The notes under the pieces were generated by a model, which saw only the letters and a program-made list of their open reading frames with translations, searched no databases and was not told where the DNA came from. From NCBI GenBank assembly GCA_018223185.1, contig JAAEYW010000019.1:1-64000 (forward strand): DNA of 64,000 bases. The letters run 5' to 3'. Positions 18,351 through 27,331 of the stretch are shown piece after piece. The stretch comes from Oceanospirillales bacterium (GTDB lineage Bacteria; Pseudomonadota; Gammaproteobacteria; Pseudomonadales; Balneatricaceae). Position 1 is the stretch's first letter. Each line of letters begins with the position of its first letter. Both the position numbers and the translations under genes were made by a program.

Positions 18351-19868
18351 ATGGCTCACCGATATATAAAGAAAATTCTTGATGCCCGCGTCTATGACGC
18401 CGCAATCGAAACTCCGCTCGACGAAGCAACCAGCCTCAGCAGCCGACTGGGCAACCGGGTATTGCTGAAACGGGAAGATCTGCAACCGGTATTCTCTTTC
18501 AAGCTCCGCGGTGCCTATAACAAGATGGCTCAGCTGACTCAGAAGGAACGTGAGCGGGGTGTTATTGCTGCATCGGCAGGCAACCATGCGCAGGGACTGG
18601 CGATGTCAGCCAAAATCCTTGGGGTTAAAGCCACCATTGTGATGCCTAAAACCACTCCGGATATTAAGGTAAACAGTGTCCGGGCGCGGGGCGGCAAGGT
18701 TATTTTACACGGCGAGACGTTTGATGAAGCATCAAAGTACTCATTCAAACTGGTTGAGGAACAGGGCTTAACCTACGTTCACCCCTACGATGATATTGAT
18801 GTTATCGCCGGCCAGGGCACTATCGCGATGGAACTGCTGCGTCAGGAAAGCGGCCCGATCGACGCGGTATTCGTCCCGGTGGGGGGTGGCGGCCTGATCT
18901 CAGGCATCGCAGTGTATATCAAATACCTTCGACCTGAGACAAAGGTTATCGGGGTTGAATCAGAAGATTCAGCCTGCCTGAAGGCGGCACTGGAAGCGGG
19001 CGAACGTGTAATTCTGCCCCAAGTCGGTATCTTTGCAGATGGTGTCGCGGTGGCTCAGATAGGCGAGAACACCTTCGAACTGTGTAAGCAGTTTGTGGAC
19101 GAAGTCATCACCGTTAATACCGATGAGATCTGTGCTGCCATCAAGGACATCTTTGAAGATACCCGCTCCATTACCGAACCTGCCGGAGCACTTGCGGTTG
19201 CCGGCATGAAGAAATATGTTGCCCGGGAATCAGCCAGAAATCAGACACTAATCGCCATAGACAGCGGCGCCAATGTTAACTTTGACCGCCTGCGGCATAT
19301 CGCTGAACGCTCAGAACTGGGTGAAAACCGCGAAGCGATCATCGCCGTCAAGATTCCGGAAAGACCCGGTAGTTTTAAAGAGTTTTGTAGTGCCCTGGGC
19401 AAACGTAACATCACCGAGTTTAACTACCGTTATGCCGATGATAATGATGCGCAGATCTTTGTCGGGGTGCAGTTAAGCGCTGGCACCGATGCCCGGGCAG
19501 AACTGCTTGCAGAGCTGAAATCTGAAGCCTATAAAGTTATTGATCTGTCTGATAACGAGATAGCGAAGCTTCATGTTCGTTATATGGTGGGGGGTCATGC
19601 ACCCGATTCTGTTACCAATGAGATTCTCTATCGCTTCGAATTTCCTGAGCGTCCTGGCGCGCTGATGAACTTCCTCAAAAAGCTGGGCGGCCGCTGGAAT
19701 ATCTCTATGTTCCACTATCGCAACCATGGCGCGGCCTACGGCCGGGTATTGGTAGGGCTGCAGGTGCCGGAAGATGAACGTCCACAGGTGGCTGAATTCC
19801 TGGCTGATATCGGTTACAACTACTGGGAAGAGACCAATAACCCGGCCTATAAACTGTTTCTGGGCTAA
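18351..19868 (+). CDS. ilvA: Threonine deaminase, biosynthetic
   Basis: Converts threonine to 2-oxobutyrate, the first committed step of isoleucine synthesis. The PLP lysine is in FSFKLRGAYNKM, the phosphate-binding glycine loop is VPVGGGGLISGIA, and the C-terminus has two ACT-like regulatory modules (beginning near IIAVKIPERPGSFKEF and ILYRFEFPERPGALMNF). This two-ACT architecture and the 505-aa length mark the allosteric, isoleucine-inhibited enzyme, not the short catabolic TdcB. Works with ilvE elsewhere in the window. Followed by a strong terminator. Confidence 0.96.
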   Translation: MAHRYIKKILDARVYDAAIETPLDEATSLSSRLGNRVLLKREDLQPVFSFKLRGAYNKMAQLTQKERERGVIAASAGNHAQGLAMSAKILGVKATIVMPKTTPDIKVNSVRARGGKVILHGETFDEASKYSFKLVEEQGLTYVHPYDDIDVIAGQGTIAMELLRQESGPIDAVFVPVGGGGLISGIAVYIKYLRPETKVIGVESEDSACLKAALEAGERVILPQVGIFADGVAVAQIGENTFELCKQFVDEVITVNTDEICAAIKDIFEDTRSITEPAGALAVAGMKKYVARESARNQTLIAIDSGANVNFDRLRHIAERSELGENREAIIAVKIPERPGSFKEFCSALGKRNITEFNYRYADDNDAQIFVGVQLSAGTDARAELLAELKSEAYKVIDLSDNEIAKLHVRYMVGGHAPDSVTNEILYRFEFPERPGALMNFLKKLGGRWNISMFHYRNHGAAYGRVLVGLQVPEDERPQVAEFLADIGYNYWEETNNPAYKLFLG

Positions 19869-19877
19869 CAGAAACAG

Positions 19878-19918
19878 ACATAAAAAAACGCACCTCATTC
19901 AGGTGCGTTTTTTTATGT
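19878..19918. terminator. Intrinsic terminator after ilvA, bidirectional
   Basis: Perfect 18-bp inverted repeat (ACATAAAAAAACGCACCT and its complement) around a CATTC loop, with A- and T-runs on the two sides. It ends ilvA, and the symmetry lets it also end the convergent gene that stops at 19951. Confidence 0.92.
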
Positions 19919-19950
19919 AACGGTATATAGAGGAGAGCCTGCTAACTGAA

Positions 19951-20487
19951 TTAAGGCATTTCCGGCGAATGACTGAACTTATCGGTAAAAAACGCCTTCA
20001 GTACAAACAGGAAAATGGACGCAGTACCCCAGCTAAGACCCACCACGACACCGAAATCAATAATACCCCGCCAGGGCTGCTGTAACATATGCACCAACTG
20101 TATCAGGGTGATGATCCCCAGCAACAAACAGTAGGTAATGATCATCCGCTTGCGTTGTATATGAAAAAAACCCATGCAAAACAACGGTGCCAAAATCAAT
20201 CGCAGTGGCGTTACATTGTCCCTCAGGTAGAGTAACCGGGCAGCCACCCGGGGTGAATACGCCCGCTGAAAGCCTTTATAGCCCTCAGCAAAGCCCATAA
20301 ACAACACACTGAAAACCAGTGCAGCCCAGTGATACCAGTTCAGCGAATAGGTAAACGTATCCAGCCCTATCGTACCGATACGGACAATGGCATTGCCAAA
20401 GATAAAGGCCATACCGATAAAACCCCAAATAACAGCAATATAACCCAACACAATTAATCCATCAGTGATTGATAAACCGGCTGGCAA
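19951..20487 (-). CDS. Integral membrane protein of unknown function
   Basis: 178 residues with about four or five hydrophobic segments (about 9-32, 48-66, 90-107, 117-135, 143-165) and a basic cytoplasmic loop GYKGFQRAYSPRVAARLLYLRDN. I recognise no family. The codon at 20487 is TTG with no clear ribosome site, and no ATG lies near the N-terminus, so the exact start is uncertain. It sits alone between the ilvA terminator and the dct operon terminator and gives no functional clue by context. Confidence 0.6.
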   Translation of the reverse strand: MPAGLSITDGLIVLGYIAVIWGFIGMAFIFGNAIVRIGTIGLDTFTYSLNWYHWAALVFSVLFMGFAEGYKGFQRAYSPRVAARLLYLRDNVTPLRLILAPLFCMGFFHIQRKRMIITYCLLLGIITLIQLVHMLQQPWRGIIDFGVVVGLSWGTASIFLFVLKAFFTDKFSHSPEMP

Positions 20488-20518
20488 TTATAATGGATTT
20501 GAAATTTTCTGACGACAT

Positions 20519-20552
20519 AAAAAAGGCCGCACATTTATGACAATGTGCGGCC
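20519..20552 (-). terminator. Intrinsic terminator of the dctPQM operon
   Basis: GGCCGCACAT stem with an eight-base loop, followed on the minus strand by a T-run (A-run on the plus strand at 20519-20524), about 85 bp past the dctM stop. Confidence 0.85.
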
Positions 20553-20635
20553 TGTAACAGCTGTTGATCCTGATTGGGAAGATAAACAGCCGACAGTCAT
20601 TCAAAAGTTTTGAGGCAGCCCCTCAGACTGCTGAT

Positions 20636-22033
20636 TTAGTACCCTTTTAACTGATCAATATATTCCGGCAGGAACAACGATATCTGTGGTACATAAGTGA
20701 TTAAGATCAGGAACATCAACAGCAGGCTGAGCCATGGCAGACACGCCTTAATAACCCAGATCATATTCTTCCCGGTTATCCCCGCCGTGACAAACAGATT
20801 GAGTCCTACCGGTGGTGTCAGCATCCCTATCTCCATATTCACAACCATGATGATACCCAGATGAATAGGATCGATACCCAGCTTCATCGCAATCGGGAAC
20901 AGAATCGGCGCCATAATCAGCAGAATCGCAGAAGGCTCCATAAAGTTACCGGCAATCAGCAGGAGAATATTGACCACGATCAGGAACCCCCAGGCAGGCA
21001 GGCCCCAGTGAACGATGGTTTCAGCTATCTGATGAGGAATACGTTCAGTTGTCAGTACGTGAGCAAACAGCATCGCGTTAGCAATGATGAACAGCAGCAT
21101 CAGAGACACTTTAGAGGCGTCCAGAATAACCTTGCGCACCTCTGGGTGACGAATCGATTTTGGCATCGCCCAGAGCATCTGCAACAGATTGCGAACCACG
21201 GCTGAAGCTATCGCCTCACCCTCATTGCGCCATGCGACCCCTTTCATCGGACCTATATCCCGATACCCCAGCACCGATACCAGATAGGCGTACACAGCCG
21301 CCACAGCAGCCGCCTCAGTCGGACTGGCGATACCACCATAGATAGAGCCAAGCACGATGATAATCAGCATCAGACCACCGAGGGCGATCATGAATGATTT
21401 ACCCAGTTTGGCCACACCCGGGAATGGCTCTGCCGGAAGTTTCATAATCCGGGCTGCGATATAGATGGCAATCATCAGAATACCACCCATCATCAGACCC
21501 GGGATAAAGCCGGCCATAAACATCCGCGAAGCAGATACTTCTGTCGCCGCTGCATACACCAGCATAACGATTGATGGCGGAATAAGGATACCCAGAGTAC
21601 CCGCATTGGCGATAACACCTGCGGCAAAGGATTCCGGATAACCGGAACGCACCATACCGGCGATAACAATAGTACCAATCGCGGCTACCGTAGCCGGAGA
21701 GGAGCCTGACACTGCAGCAAACAGCATACAGGCCAGCACCGATGCCATCGCCAGACCACCCCGAATATGTCCGACACTGTCCACCGCAAAATTAATCAGT
21801 CGCTTCGCCACCCCTCCGGTAGAGAGGAATGCAGAGGACAGAATAAAAAACGGAATCGCCAGAAGCGTGTAATGTTCCGAGGTTGCTTCAAACAACTTAA
21901 GAGAGATTGACGCCAGCGAATCATTAGAGAACATCAGAATCGTTGCCACACTGGACAGACCCAGCGCGACAGCGATCGGCATGCCCATAAACATACAGGC
22001 AAACAGAATGATAAATAGTGCAGCTGTGGTCAT
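20636..22033 (-). CDS. dctM: TRAP transporter large permease DctM
   Basis: 465 aa, twelve or so membrane spans with the DctM/SiaM pattern: GMPIAVALGLSS near the start, the substrate-lobe loop SGSSPATVAAIG and MVRSGYPESFAAGVIANAGTLGILIPPS, and a late GMLTPPVGLN. The large subunit carries the ion-driven elevator that moves C4-dicarboxylates inwards. It is slightly longer than the usual 425-430 aa because of an extra cytoplasmic segment (about 250-300, with KGVAWRNEGEAIASAVVRNL), as in C4-dicarboxylate-specific DctM of Pseudomonas type. Overlaps dctQ by four bases (ATGA). Confidence 0.94.
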   Translation of the reverse strand: MTTAALFIILFACMFMGMPIAVALGLSSVATILMFSNDSLASISLKLFEATSEHYTLLAIPFFILSSAFLSTGGVAKRLINFAVDSVGHIRGGLAMASVLACMLFAAVSGSSPATVAAIGTIVIAGMVRSGYPESFAAGVIANAGTLGILIPPSIVMLVYAAATEVSASRMFMAGFIPGLMMGGILMIAIYIAARIMKLPAEPFPGVAKLGKSFMIALGGLMLIIIVLGSIYGGIASPTEAAAVAAVYAYLVSVLGYRDIGPMKGVAWRNEGEAIASAVVRNLLQMLWAMPKSIRHPEVRKVILDASKVSLMLLFIIANAMLFAHVLTTERIPHQIAETIVHWGLPAWGFLIVVNILLLIAGNFMEPSAILLIMAPILFPIAMKLGIDPIHLGIIMVVNMEIGMLTPPVGLNLFVTAGITGKNMIWVIKACLPWLSLLLMFLILITYVPQISLFLPEYIDQLKGY

Positions 22034-22623
22034 GACCGCCCCTCCTTATTGTTTGCATCGGTACCAGCATCACCAGTCTGTTCTTTTGACTCAAGCTCCT
22101 GAAGCTCTCTTGCAAGCTCCATACTCTCTTCAGCTTCATCGCTGAAGTGAAAGCCATCAGCCTCTTTGGTAATAACTTTCCAGCCAAGCTGTAAAAAACG
22201 CACAATCAGCAGAGCAAAGCCGATCACCAGTATGCTCATTGCCATCCACTTGGGCATCGGAATATCTTCCAGCTCAATACCGATCATCTTCATCTTGCTC
22301 AGATAGATCCAGGAGCCGTACAGAAACAGTCCGCTATAGATCAGACACAGAACGATCGCCAGAAGCGTGAAAAAACGGTGTGCTTTGGCTGGCAGTAGCT
22401 TTACAAACACATCAACACCGATGTGAGTACCCACTTTAACACCGTAAGACGCCCCATACAGGACGAACCAGGCCGCCATCAGCAGAGTCAGTTCCTGAGC
22501 CCAGTGAATACCGGAGTTAAACCCGAAGCGCATCACCACCTCGGCAAATACCAGCAGCGTCATCGCTACCAGCAGCAGGGAGAGGAATGCCTCTTCCAGT
22601 TGTGTGATCAGATTACGAACCAT
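22030..22623 (-). CDS. dctQ: TRAP transporter small permease DctQ
   Basis: Four-span membrane protein of 197 aa. It has the DctQ-family opening (LEEAFLSLLLVAMTLLVFAE), the conserved WAQELTLLMAAWFVLYGASY region, and the acidic tail DEAEESMELARELQELESK, a cytoplasmic extension. DctQ is a scaffold for DctM and contacts the substrate-binding protein. Coupled to dctM by overlapping stop and start. Separated from dctP by 238 bp containing a stable hairpin. Confidence 0.92.
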   Translation of the reverse strand: MVRNLITQLEEAFLSLLLVAMTLLVFAEVVMRFGFNSGIHWAQELTLLMAAWFVLYGASYGVKVGTHIGVDVFVKLLPAKAHRFFTLLAIVLCLIYSGLFLYGSWIYLSKMKMIGIELEDIPMPKWMAMSILVIGFALLIVRFLQLGWKVITKEADGFHFSDEAEESMELARELQELESKEQTGDAGTDANNKEGRS

Positions 22624-22826
22624 AACGGCCCCCTTAGAACAACAGAGTAACGTTCAGCGAACAGAGACTACTCTGTAAATCGTATTATTGTGCCTGCATC
22701 ACAGGACAGCCTTGCAGCAAATCAGCAAGACCCGCCGAGCCGACGTGACTCTCCTGTGAAACCGCACAAATCGTTTAAAGTATAGAGGGGACTGCAGCGG
22801 GGCCTATACTCCCGCCGCAGCAGAGT

Positions 22827-22854
22827 ACCGGTCTTCCCGCACAGGAAGACCGGT
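22827..22854 (-). other. Stable hairpin between dctP and dctQ
   Basis: 11-bp perfect stem (ACCGGTCTTCC) with a six-base loop, directly after the dctP stop and without a T-run, so not a canonical terminator. In high-expression binding-protein genes such hairpins commonly protect the 3' end of the dctP mRNA and lower expression of the permease genes, the likely role here. Confidence 0.6.
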
Positions 22855-22861
22855 GAACAGA

Positions 22862-23845
22862 TTACTGATTAGACGCTTCAGCAGCATCGATCAGATCCTG
22901 ACCGATAGCATCCGCGAACTGTTTCCAGACCGGCTTCATTGCAGCAACCCACTGAACACGATCTTCAGGAGCCATCTCGATCACTTCAGAACGTTTAGAA
23001 TCAATGATCGCCTGCTTATCATCGCTATCTTTCTGAGCAGCAATCGAATTACCGTAGGCAATTGATTCATCCAGCGCTTTTTTCAGTTCAGAACGCAGAT
23101 CCGCATCCAGACCATTCCAGAACTCAGCGGAGGTTACAACCATGTAATCCAGCACACCGTGATTGGACTCTGTGATGTATGGCTGTACTTCGAAGAACTT
23201 CTTAGAGTAGATGTTAGACCAGGTGTTTTCCTGACCATCAATCGCTTTAGTTTGCAGCAGGGTAAATACTTCAGAGAAAGGCTTCTTCAGAGGCACTGCA
23301 TCAACCGCTTCAAACTGCGCCTGAAGCACATCAGAGGTCATGATGCGGAACTTCTTACCACTCACATCTGCCGGCACTTTGATCGGGTTACTGGCAGACA
23401 GCTGCTTCATACCGTTGTGCAGATAGCCCAGACCCACCAGACCTTTAGACTCAAGTGAGGTCAGCATTTTCTGGCCTACAGGACCACTTTGGAAACGTTC
23501 AACGGCCGCCATATCCTTAAACAGGAATGGCAGATCAAACAATTGCAGGCTGTCGGTATATTTCTGGAACTTAGACAGCGCTGGCGCTGCCATCTGAACA
23601 TCGCCCAGCAGCATCGCTTCCAGTACTTTATTATCACCAAACAACTGTGAACTCGGGAAAACCCTCACTTCGGCTTTACCCGCCAGACGCTCGGCCACCA
23701 GCTCAGCAAACTTATTTGCCATCTGGCCTTTTGGCGTATTTTCCGCCACCACGTGTGAGAATTTGATTTCAATCGGGGCAGCCATTGCAGAGGTTGCACC
23801 CAGAGTCAGAGCCATTGCCGTAACGGCAGCAGAAAATAAACGCAT
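22862..23845 (-). CDS. dctP: C4-dicarboxylate TRAP substrate-binding protein DctP
   Basis: Periplasmic binding protein (327 aa, signal peptide ending at SAMA near residue 22) that delivers succinate, fumarate or malate to DctQM. Family landmarks: IKFSHVVAENTPKGQMANKFAELV, VRVFPSSQLFGDN, the carboxylate-clamping arginine in GKKFRIMTSDVLQAQF, and GQENTWSNIYSKKF. ATG follows GGAG. A sigma-54 promoter lies about 90 bp upstream, consistent with DctB/DctD control. Confidence 0.95.
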   Translation of the reverse strand: MRLFSAAVTAMALTLGATSAMAAPIEIKFSHVVAENTPKGQMANKFAELVAERLAGKAEVRVFPSSQLFGDNKVLEAMLLGDVQMAAPALSKFQKYTDSLQLFDLPFLFKDMAAVERFQSGPVGQKMLTSLESKGLVGLGYLHNGMKQLSASNPIKVPADVSGKKFRIMTSDVLQAQFEAVDAVPLKKPFSEVFTLLQTKAIDGQENTWSNIYSKKFFEVQPYITESNHGVLDYMVVTSAEFWNGLDADLRSELKKALDESIAYGNSIAAQKDSDDKQAIIDSKRSEVIEMAPEDRVQWVAAMKPVWKQFADAIGQDLIDAAEASNQ

Positions 23846-23933
23846 ATTGCTTCTCCAGTTTTGTAATTATTCAGGCGCTTTATACGGGTCTAACAGCAGA
23901 ACCCACGCTCAGTTATTAACTCAGGATTAATAT

Positions 23934-23950
23934 TGCAAAGTGCAGGCCAA
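23934..23950 (-). promoter_or_regulatory. Sigma-54 promoter of dctP
   Basis: Minus-strand TTGGCCTGCACTTTGCA matches the -24/-12 consensus YTGGCACGNNNNTTGCW at 15 of 17 positions, with the invariant GG and GC ten bases apart. It lies 89 bp upstream of the dctP ATG and the regulator DctD is encoded nearby. Confidence 0.8.
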
Positions 23951-24041
23951 TTACTTTATTAAGCAGAAATTATTTTTTATTTCCAAATAAAACAGACGCT
24001 TAAAATAAATTATCTTTTCTTAAACTCATCTAACCAATATC

Positions 24042-24063
24042 AAAAAAGGGTGGAAAACCACCC
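24042..24063 (-). terminator. Intrinsic-terminator-like hairpin upstream of dctP
   Basis: Minus strand: GGGTGG-TTTT-CCACCC followed by TTTTTT. No minus-strand gene precedes it, so it either insulates dctP from readthrough or ends a short non-coding RNA arising in 24064-24254. Confidence 0.55.
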
Positions 24064-24254
24064 AAACCAACGGTCGCGCATGGGTGGATTCCCATCCAAT
24101 TACACCAGATCTATTTCAGATAAAAAATCAAGGCTCCAGCCCTGCCCCTCACAGATTAATACTCAAAATGCTGACATAGGCTGTCGCACCTTTGGATACA
24201 GTTAGGGTATATTAAGAACCAATCTAGAGCCGAAAATCATCCGGATAACAAAAC

Positions 24255-25850
24255 ATGGCGATCCAAACAAAAGTAAATCTCAGTCTGGCATTTGTTTTTT
24301 TAATCGTTCTTATCACCTCTGTTTCAGTCATCTATCGAAGTGAAACTAACCTTTCTTCTGATATTGCACTGAAAAACACCCAGAATACCGCCGAGGCCTA
24401 CTTTGACAGTATCAATATCATGATGCTGAGCGGCGCAATGGCAAACCGACAGACACTACAATCGAAGATTCTCGCTAATCCGGAGCTGAGCGAAGCCCGT
24501 ATTATCCGTGGCGAACCGGTTACGGCTATGTATGGCGAAGGGACTCCGGACTCCCACATTCAGGACGACCTGGATAAACGGGCGATGAACGGTGAAACGA
24601 TTGCCGTAGAACTGGATGATGAGAATGGCCATCGTATGACGGTTGTGCGTCCGATGCTCGCCAGCTCTAACTATAAAGGCACTAACTGTCTGACCTGCCA
24701 CCTTGTTGAAGAGGGAACTATTCTGGGCGCAGTGCGGGTGACCTACACCTTCGATAAAATTGATAAACATATATTTAACAACATCCGTAACATAGCACTG
24801 GTTGAGCTGGGTATGTTTATTGCGGCGCTGTTCCTGGTGGGCTGGATGATTCACCGCATCGTGCTTAAACCGATCAATACAATGAATCAGACCATCCGCG
24901 ATATTGAGCAAAATGCTGATCTGACCCAACAACTGAAGATTGAGTCCAATGACGAAATCGGGCAGATGTCCGCATCATTTAACAGCATGCTGAGAACCTT
25001 TCACGACAGCATATCGCACGTCGTGCAATCCATCGCAATGTTGGGTCAGTGTAGCCAGCAGATAAAAGATGTAACTGAACTGGCTAACATTGGCACGGCG
25101 AAACAGATCAGTCGGGCAGAAGCGGTTACCAATGCGATGATCGCGATGGACGGTGCAACTCAGAATGTTTCCGCCACTGCAGAAGTCACCATTAAAGCGT
25201 CAGATAAAGCATTGCAGGAAACCCGAAGCGGTGTGGATATCACCACCGGCACGGTGAAAAAGATTGAAGCACTGCAACAACAGATTAAACACGCCACTGA
25301 TGTTATTGTTCAGCTGGAACAGCAAAGCTATAACATCGATGCGGTACTCAGCGTTATTCAGGATATTGCCGAACAAACCAACCTGCTGGCACTGAACGCA
25401 GCTATTGAGGCGGCCCGTGCCGGCGAGCAGGGACGCGGCTTTGCGGTGGTTGCCGATGAAGTACGCACCCTTTCTCAACGCACTCAGAATGCGACCGTTG
25501 AGATTAACGGCATTATTGGCTCACTGCAGCAGAACGCAAAAGGGGCTGCTCAGGTCATGGGGCAGGCAAGTGCCGCAACCGAATCGAACGTGAAAGAGAT
25601 TCAGGAAACCTCGGCAGTGCTCTTTAACATTCAGAAAGAGATGGAAGCGATTGCGGAAACCAATCACAGTATTTCAGAATCGGTGAAACAGAGCAGCGCC
25701 GCGACACTGGAGATCGAAGGCGCCGTTAATGAGATCAATGAAGGCAGCGATCACGCCAAGGACCGGGTAATTCGTCTGTCCGACATCTCTGGGCAGATCA
25801 ACAGACTGGCTGACGAACTGGAAAAACGCGCCAGTCAGTTCAAGCTCTGA
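24255..25850 (+). CDS. Methyl-accepting chemotaxis protein with c-type haem sensor domain
   Basis: 531 aa: membrane span (about 8-27), periplasmic domain with CLTCH (C145-x-x-C148-H149), a covalent haem c attachment motif as in DUF3365-like/c-haem sensor domains, second span (about 178-200), HAMP (about 200-255) and a cytoplasmic methylation-signalling region with hairpin tip [20 protein letters not shown]. The haem should report redox state, oxygen or NO in the periplasm. The C-terminus lacks an NWETF-like CheR pentapeptide. It is flanked by the dct transporter and its regulators, so energy taxis linked to dicarboxylate respiration is a plausible inference. A bidirectional terminator follows. 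Confidence 0.88.
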   Translation: MAIQTKVNLSLAFVFLIVLITSVSVIYRSETNLSSDIALKNTQNTAEAYFDSINIMMLSGAMANRQTLQSKILANPELSEARIIRGEPVTAMYGEGTPDSHIQDDLDKRAMNGETIAVELDDENGHRMTVVRPMLASSNYKGTNCLTCHLVEEGTILGAVRVTYTFDKIDKHIFNNIRNIALVELGMFIAALFLVGWMIHRIVLKPINTMNQTIRDIEQNADLTQQLKIESNDEIGQMSASFNSMLRTFHDSISHVVQSIAMLGQCSQQIKDVTELANIGTAKQISRAEAVTNAMIAMDGATQNVSATAEVTIKASDKALQETRSGVDITTGTVKKIEALQQQIKHATDVIVQLEQQSYNIDAVLSVIQDIAEQTNLLALNAAIEAARAGEQGRGFAVVADEVRTLSQRTQNATVEINGIIGSLQQNAKGAAQVMGQASAATESNVKEIQETSAVLFNIQKEMEAIAETNHSISESVKQSSAATLEIEGAVNEINEGSDHAKDRVIRLSDISGQINRLADELEKRASQFKL

Positions 25851-25872
25851 CACATCCTTTCTGACCATACTA

Positions 25873-25898
25873 AAACGGCGACCATCAGGTCGCCGTTT
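25873..25898. terminator. Bidirectional terminator between chemoreceptor gene and dctD
   Basis: AAACGGCGACC-ATCA-GGTCGCCGTTT, a perfect 11-bp stem, 22 bp after the chemoreceptor stop and about 26 bp from the dctD stop. The T-tracts are short (three bases). Confidence 0.8.
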
Positions 25899-25924
25899 GT
25901 TTATCTGCTGTCAGCGAAAAACGT

Positions 25925-27301
25925 CTACTTAAAGTCGGTCTTATCCAAACCGTATTTTTTCATTTTGTCATACAGTGTCTTACGGGGCAGACCCAGCTTC
26001 TCCTGAGTCAGTTTCAGCGAACCCCTGTTGCGGGACAACTCCTCCTCCAGCACCAGCTTTTCAAACTGCTCGATCTGCTCAGGCAGAGTCATTTGTGACG
26101 TCGATACCGGCCCTCCCGCCACACCAACTTCAAAATGATAAGCAGGCCCCAGCAGCACATAACGTTCAGCGACATTACGCAGTTCTCTGACATTACCCGG
26201 CCAGTGATGCGCCACCAGCGCTCTGATCTTCTCTGCACTGAGCTGCGGCACCTCCTTGTGATACTGCGCCGAAGCGATCAGCGCAAAGTGCTGAAACAGC
26301 ATTGGAATATCTTCCCGCCGCTCCCTGAGAGGAGGGATCTCCAGACTAACAACATTGAGGCGGTAATACAGGTCTTCGCGGTAGTCGCCCCGCTCGCTGA
26401 GATCCTTGAGATCAACCTTAGTGGCAGCCACCACCCGTATATCCAGCGGAATCAGTTCGTTAGAACCCAACCGCTCAATTTTCCGCTCTTCCAGCACCCG
26501 CAATAACTTAACCTGCAGGGAGAGCGGCATACTTTCAATTTCATCGAGAAACAGAGTGCCGCCGTTAGCATGTTCAAACTTACCAATGCGGCGACTCTTG
26601 GCATCGGTAAAAGCGCCCTTCTCGTGACCAAACAGCTCACTCTCGATCAGATGTTCCGGCACGGCACCACAGTTGATTGCAACGAAGTTTTTATCCCTGC
26701 GATTGCTGTGTTCATGGATATATCGCGCCACCAGATCCTTGCCAGAGCCAGTTTCAGCCTGAATCAGAATATCTGCCGGGGTATCAGCAATCTGCTGGAT
26801 CATCGCTCTGAGCTGCTGAATACGGGGCGAGTTTCCGATAATCCTCGGACCAATGCCACCCTGCGCTTCAAGTGCTTTGCGCAACTCCCGGTTCTCAAGT
26901 GTCAGGCGACGCTTTTCTGCAGCTCGGCGGACAACATCATTAAGCAGCTCAGAGGAAAAGGGCTTTTCGATAAAATCATAGGCACCATCACGCATGGCGC
27001 TGACGGCCATTGATATATCGCCATGGCCGGTGATCAGAATAACCGGCAGATCGTTATCGATCGTCATAATCCGCTGCATCAGCTCAAGACCATCGATACC
27101 CGGCATATTGATATCACTGACAACGACCCCGGGCCAGTCCTGATCCAGGAGTGTCAGCGCTTTCTCAGCGCTTTCTGCGCAGACGACCTCATAGCCTGCC
27201 AGCTCCAGAGTCTGTGCCGCAGCCAGGCGAATATGCTTTTCATCATCGACCAGCAGAATCTGGTGCGGTTGGAGCTGTTCATCCGAAGTTTCAAGATTCA
27301 T
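25925..27301 (-). CDS. dctD: C4-dicarboxylate response regulator DctD
   Basis: NtrC-family activator of sigma-54 RNA polymerase. Receiver domain with phospho-acceptor D63 (SDINMPGIDG), AAA+ ATPase with Walker A AETGSGKD, Walker B TLFLDEIE and R-finger region, and a Fis-type HTH near the C-terminus (KLTQEKLGLPRKTLYDKMKKYG). The sigma-54-contacting loop reads GAFTDA (229-234), not the usual GAFTGA. Length 458 aa is normal for DctD. dctB lies 30 bp upstream, same strand. Target: dctP. Confidence 0.93.
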   Translation of the reverse strand: MNLETSDEQLQPHQILLVDDEKHIRLAAAQTLELAGYEVVCAESAEKALTLLDQDWPGVVVSDINMPGIDGLELMQRIMTIDNDLPVILITGHGDISMAVSAMRDGAYDFIEKPFSSELLNDVVRRAAEKRRLTLENRELRKALEAQGGIGPRIIGNSPRIQQLRAMIQQIADTPADILIQAETGSGKDLVARYIHEHSNRRDKNFVAINCGAVPEHLIESELFGHEKGAFTDAKSRRIGKFEHANGGTLFLDEIESMPLSLQVKLLRVLEERKIERLGSNELIPLDIRVVAATKVDLKDLSERGDYREDLYYRLNVVSLEIPPLRERREDIPMLFQHFALIASAQYHKEVPQLSAEKIRALVAHHWPGNVRELRNVAERYVLLGPAYHFEVGVAGGPVSTSQMTLPEQIEQFEKLVLEEELSRNRGSLKLTQEKLGLPRKTLYDKMKKYGLDKTDFK

Positions 27302-27331
27302 CAGTGGCCATTCTCTCTGAAAAGGGTGCCA

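Larger units (their letters stand above)
23846..24254. other. Regulatory intergenic region between dctP and the chemoreceptor gene
   Basis: 409 bp without a protein gene. It holds the dctP sigma-54 promoter (23934-23950) and, further up, a minus-strand hairpin with T-run (24042-24063). An A+T-rich stretch (about 23950-24040) lies between them. DctD activator sites are expected here, but I could not assign them to a known consensus. Confidence 0.6.
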
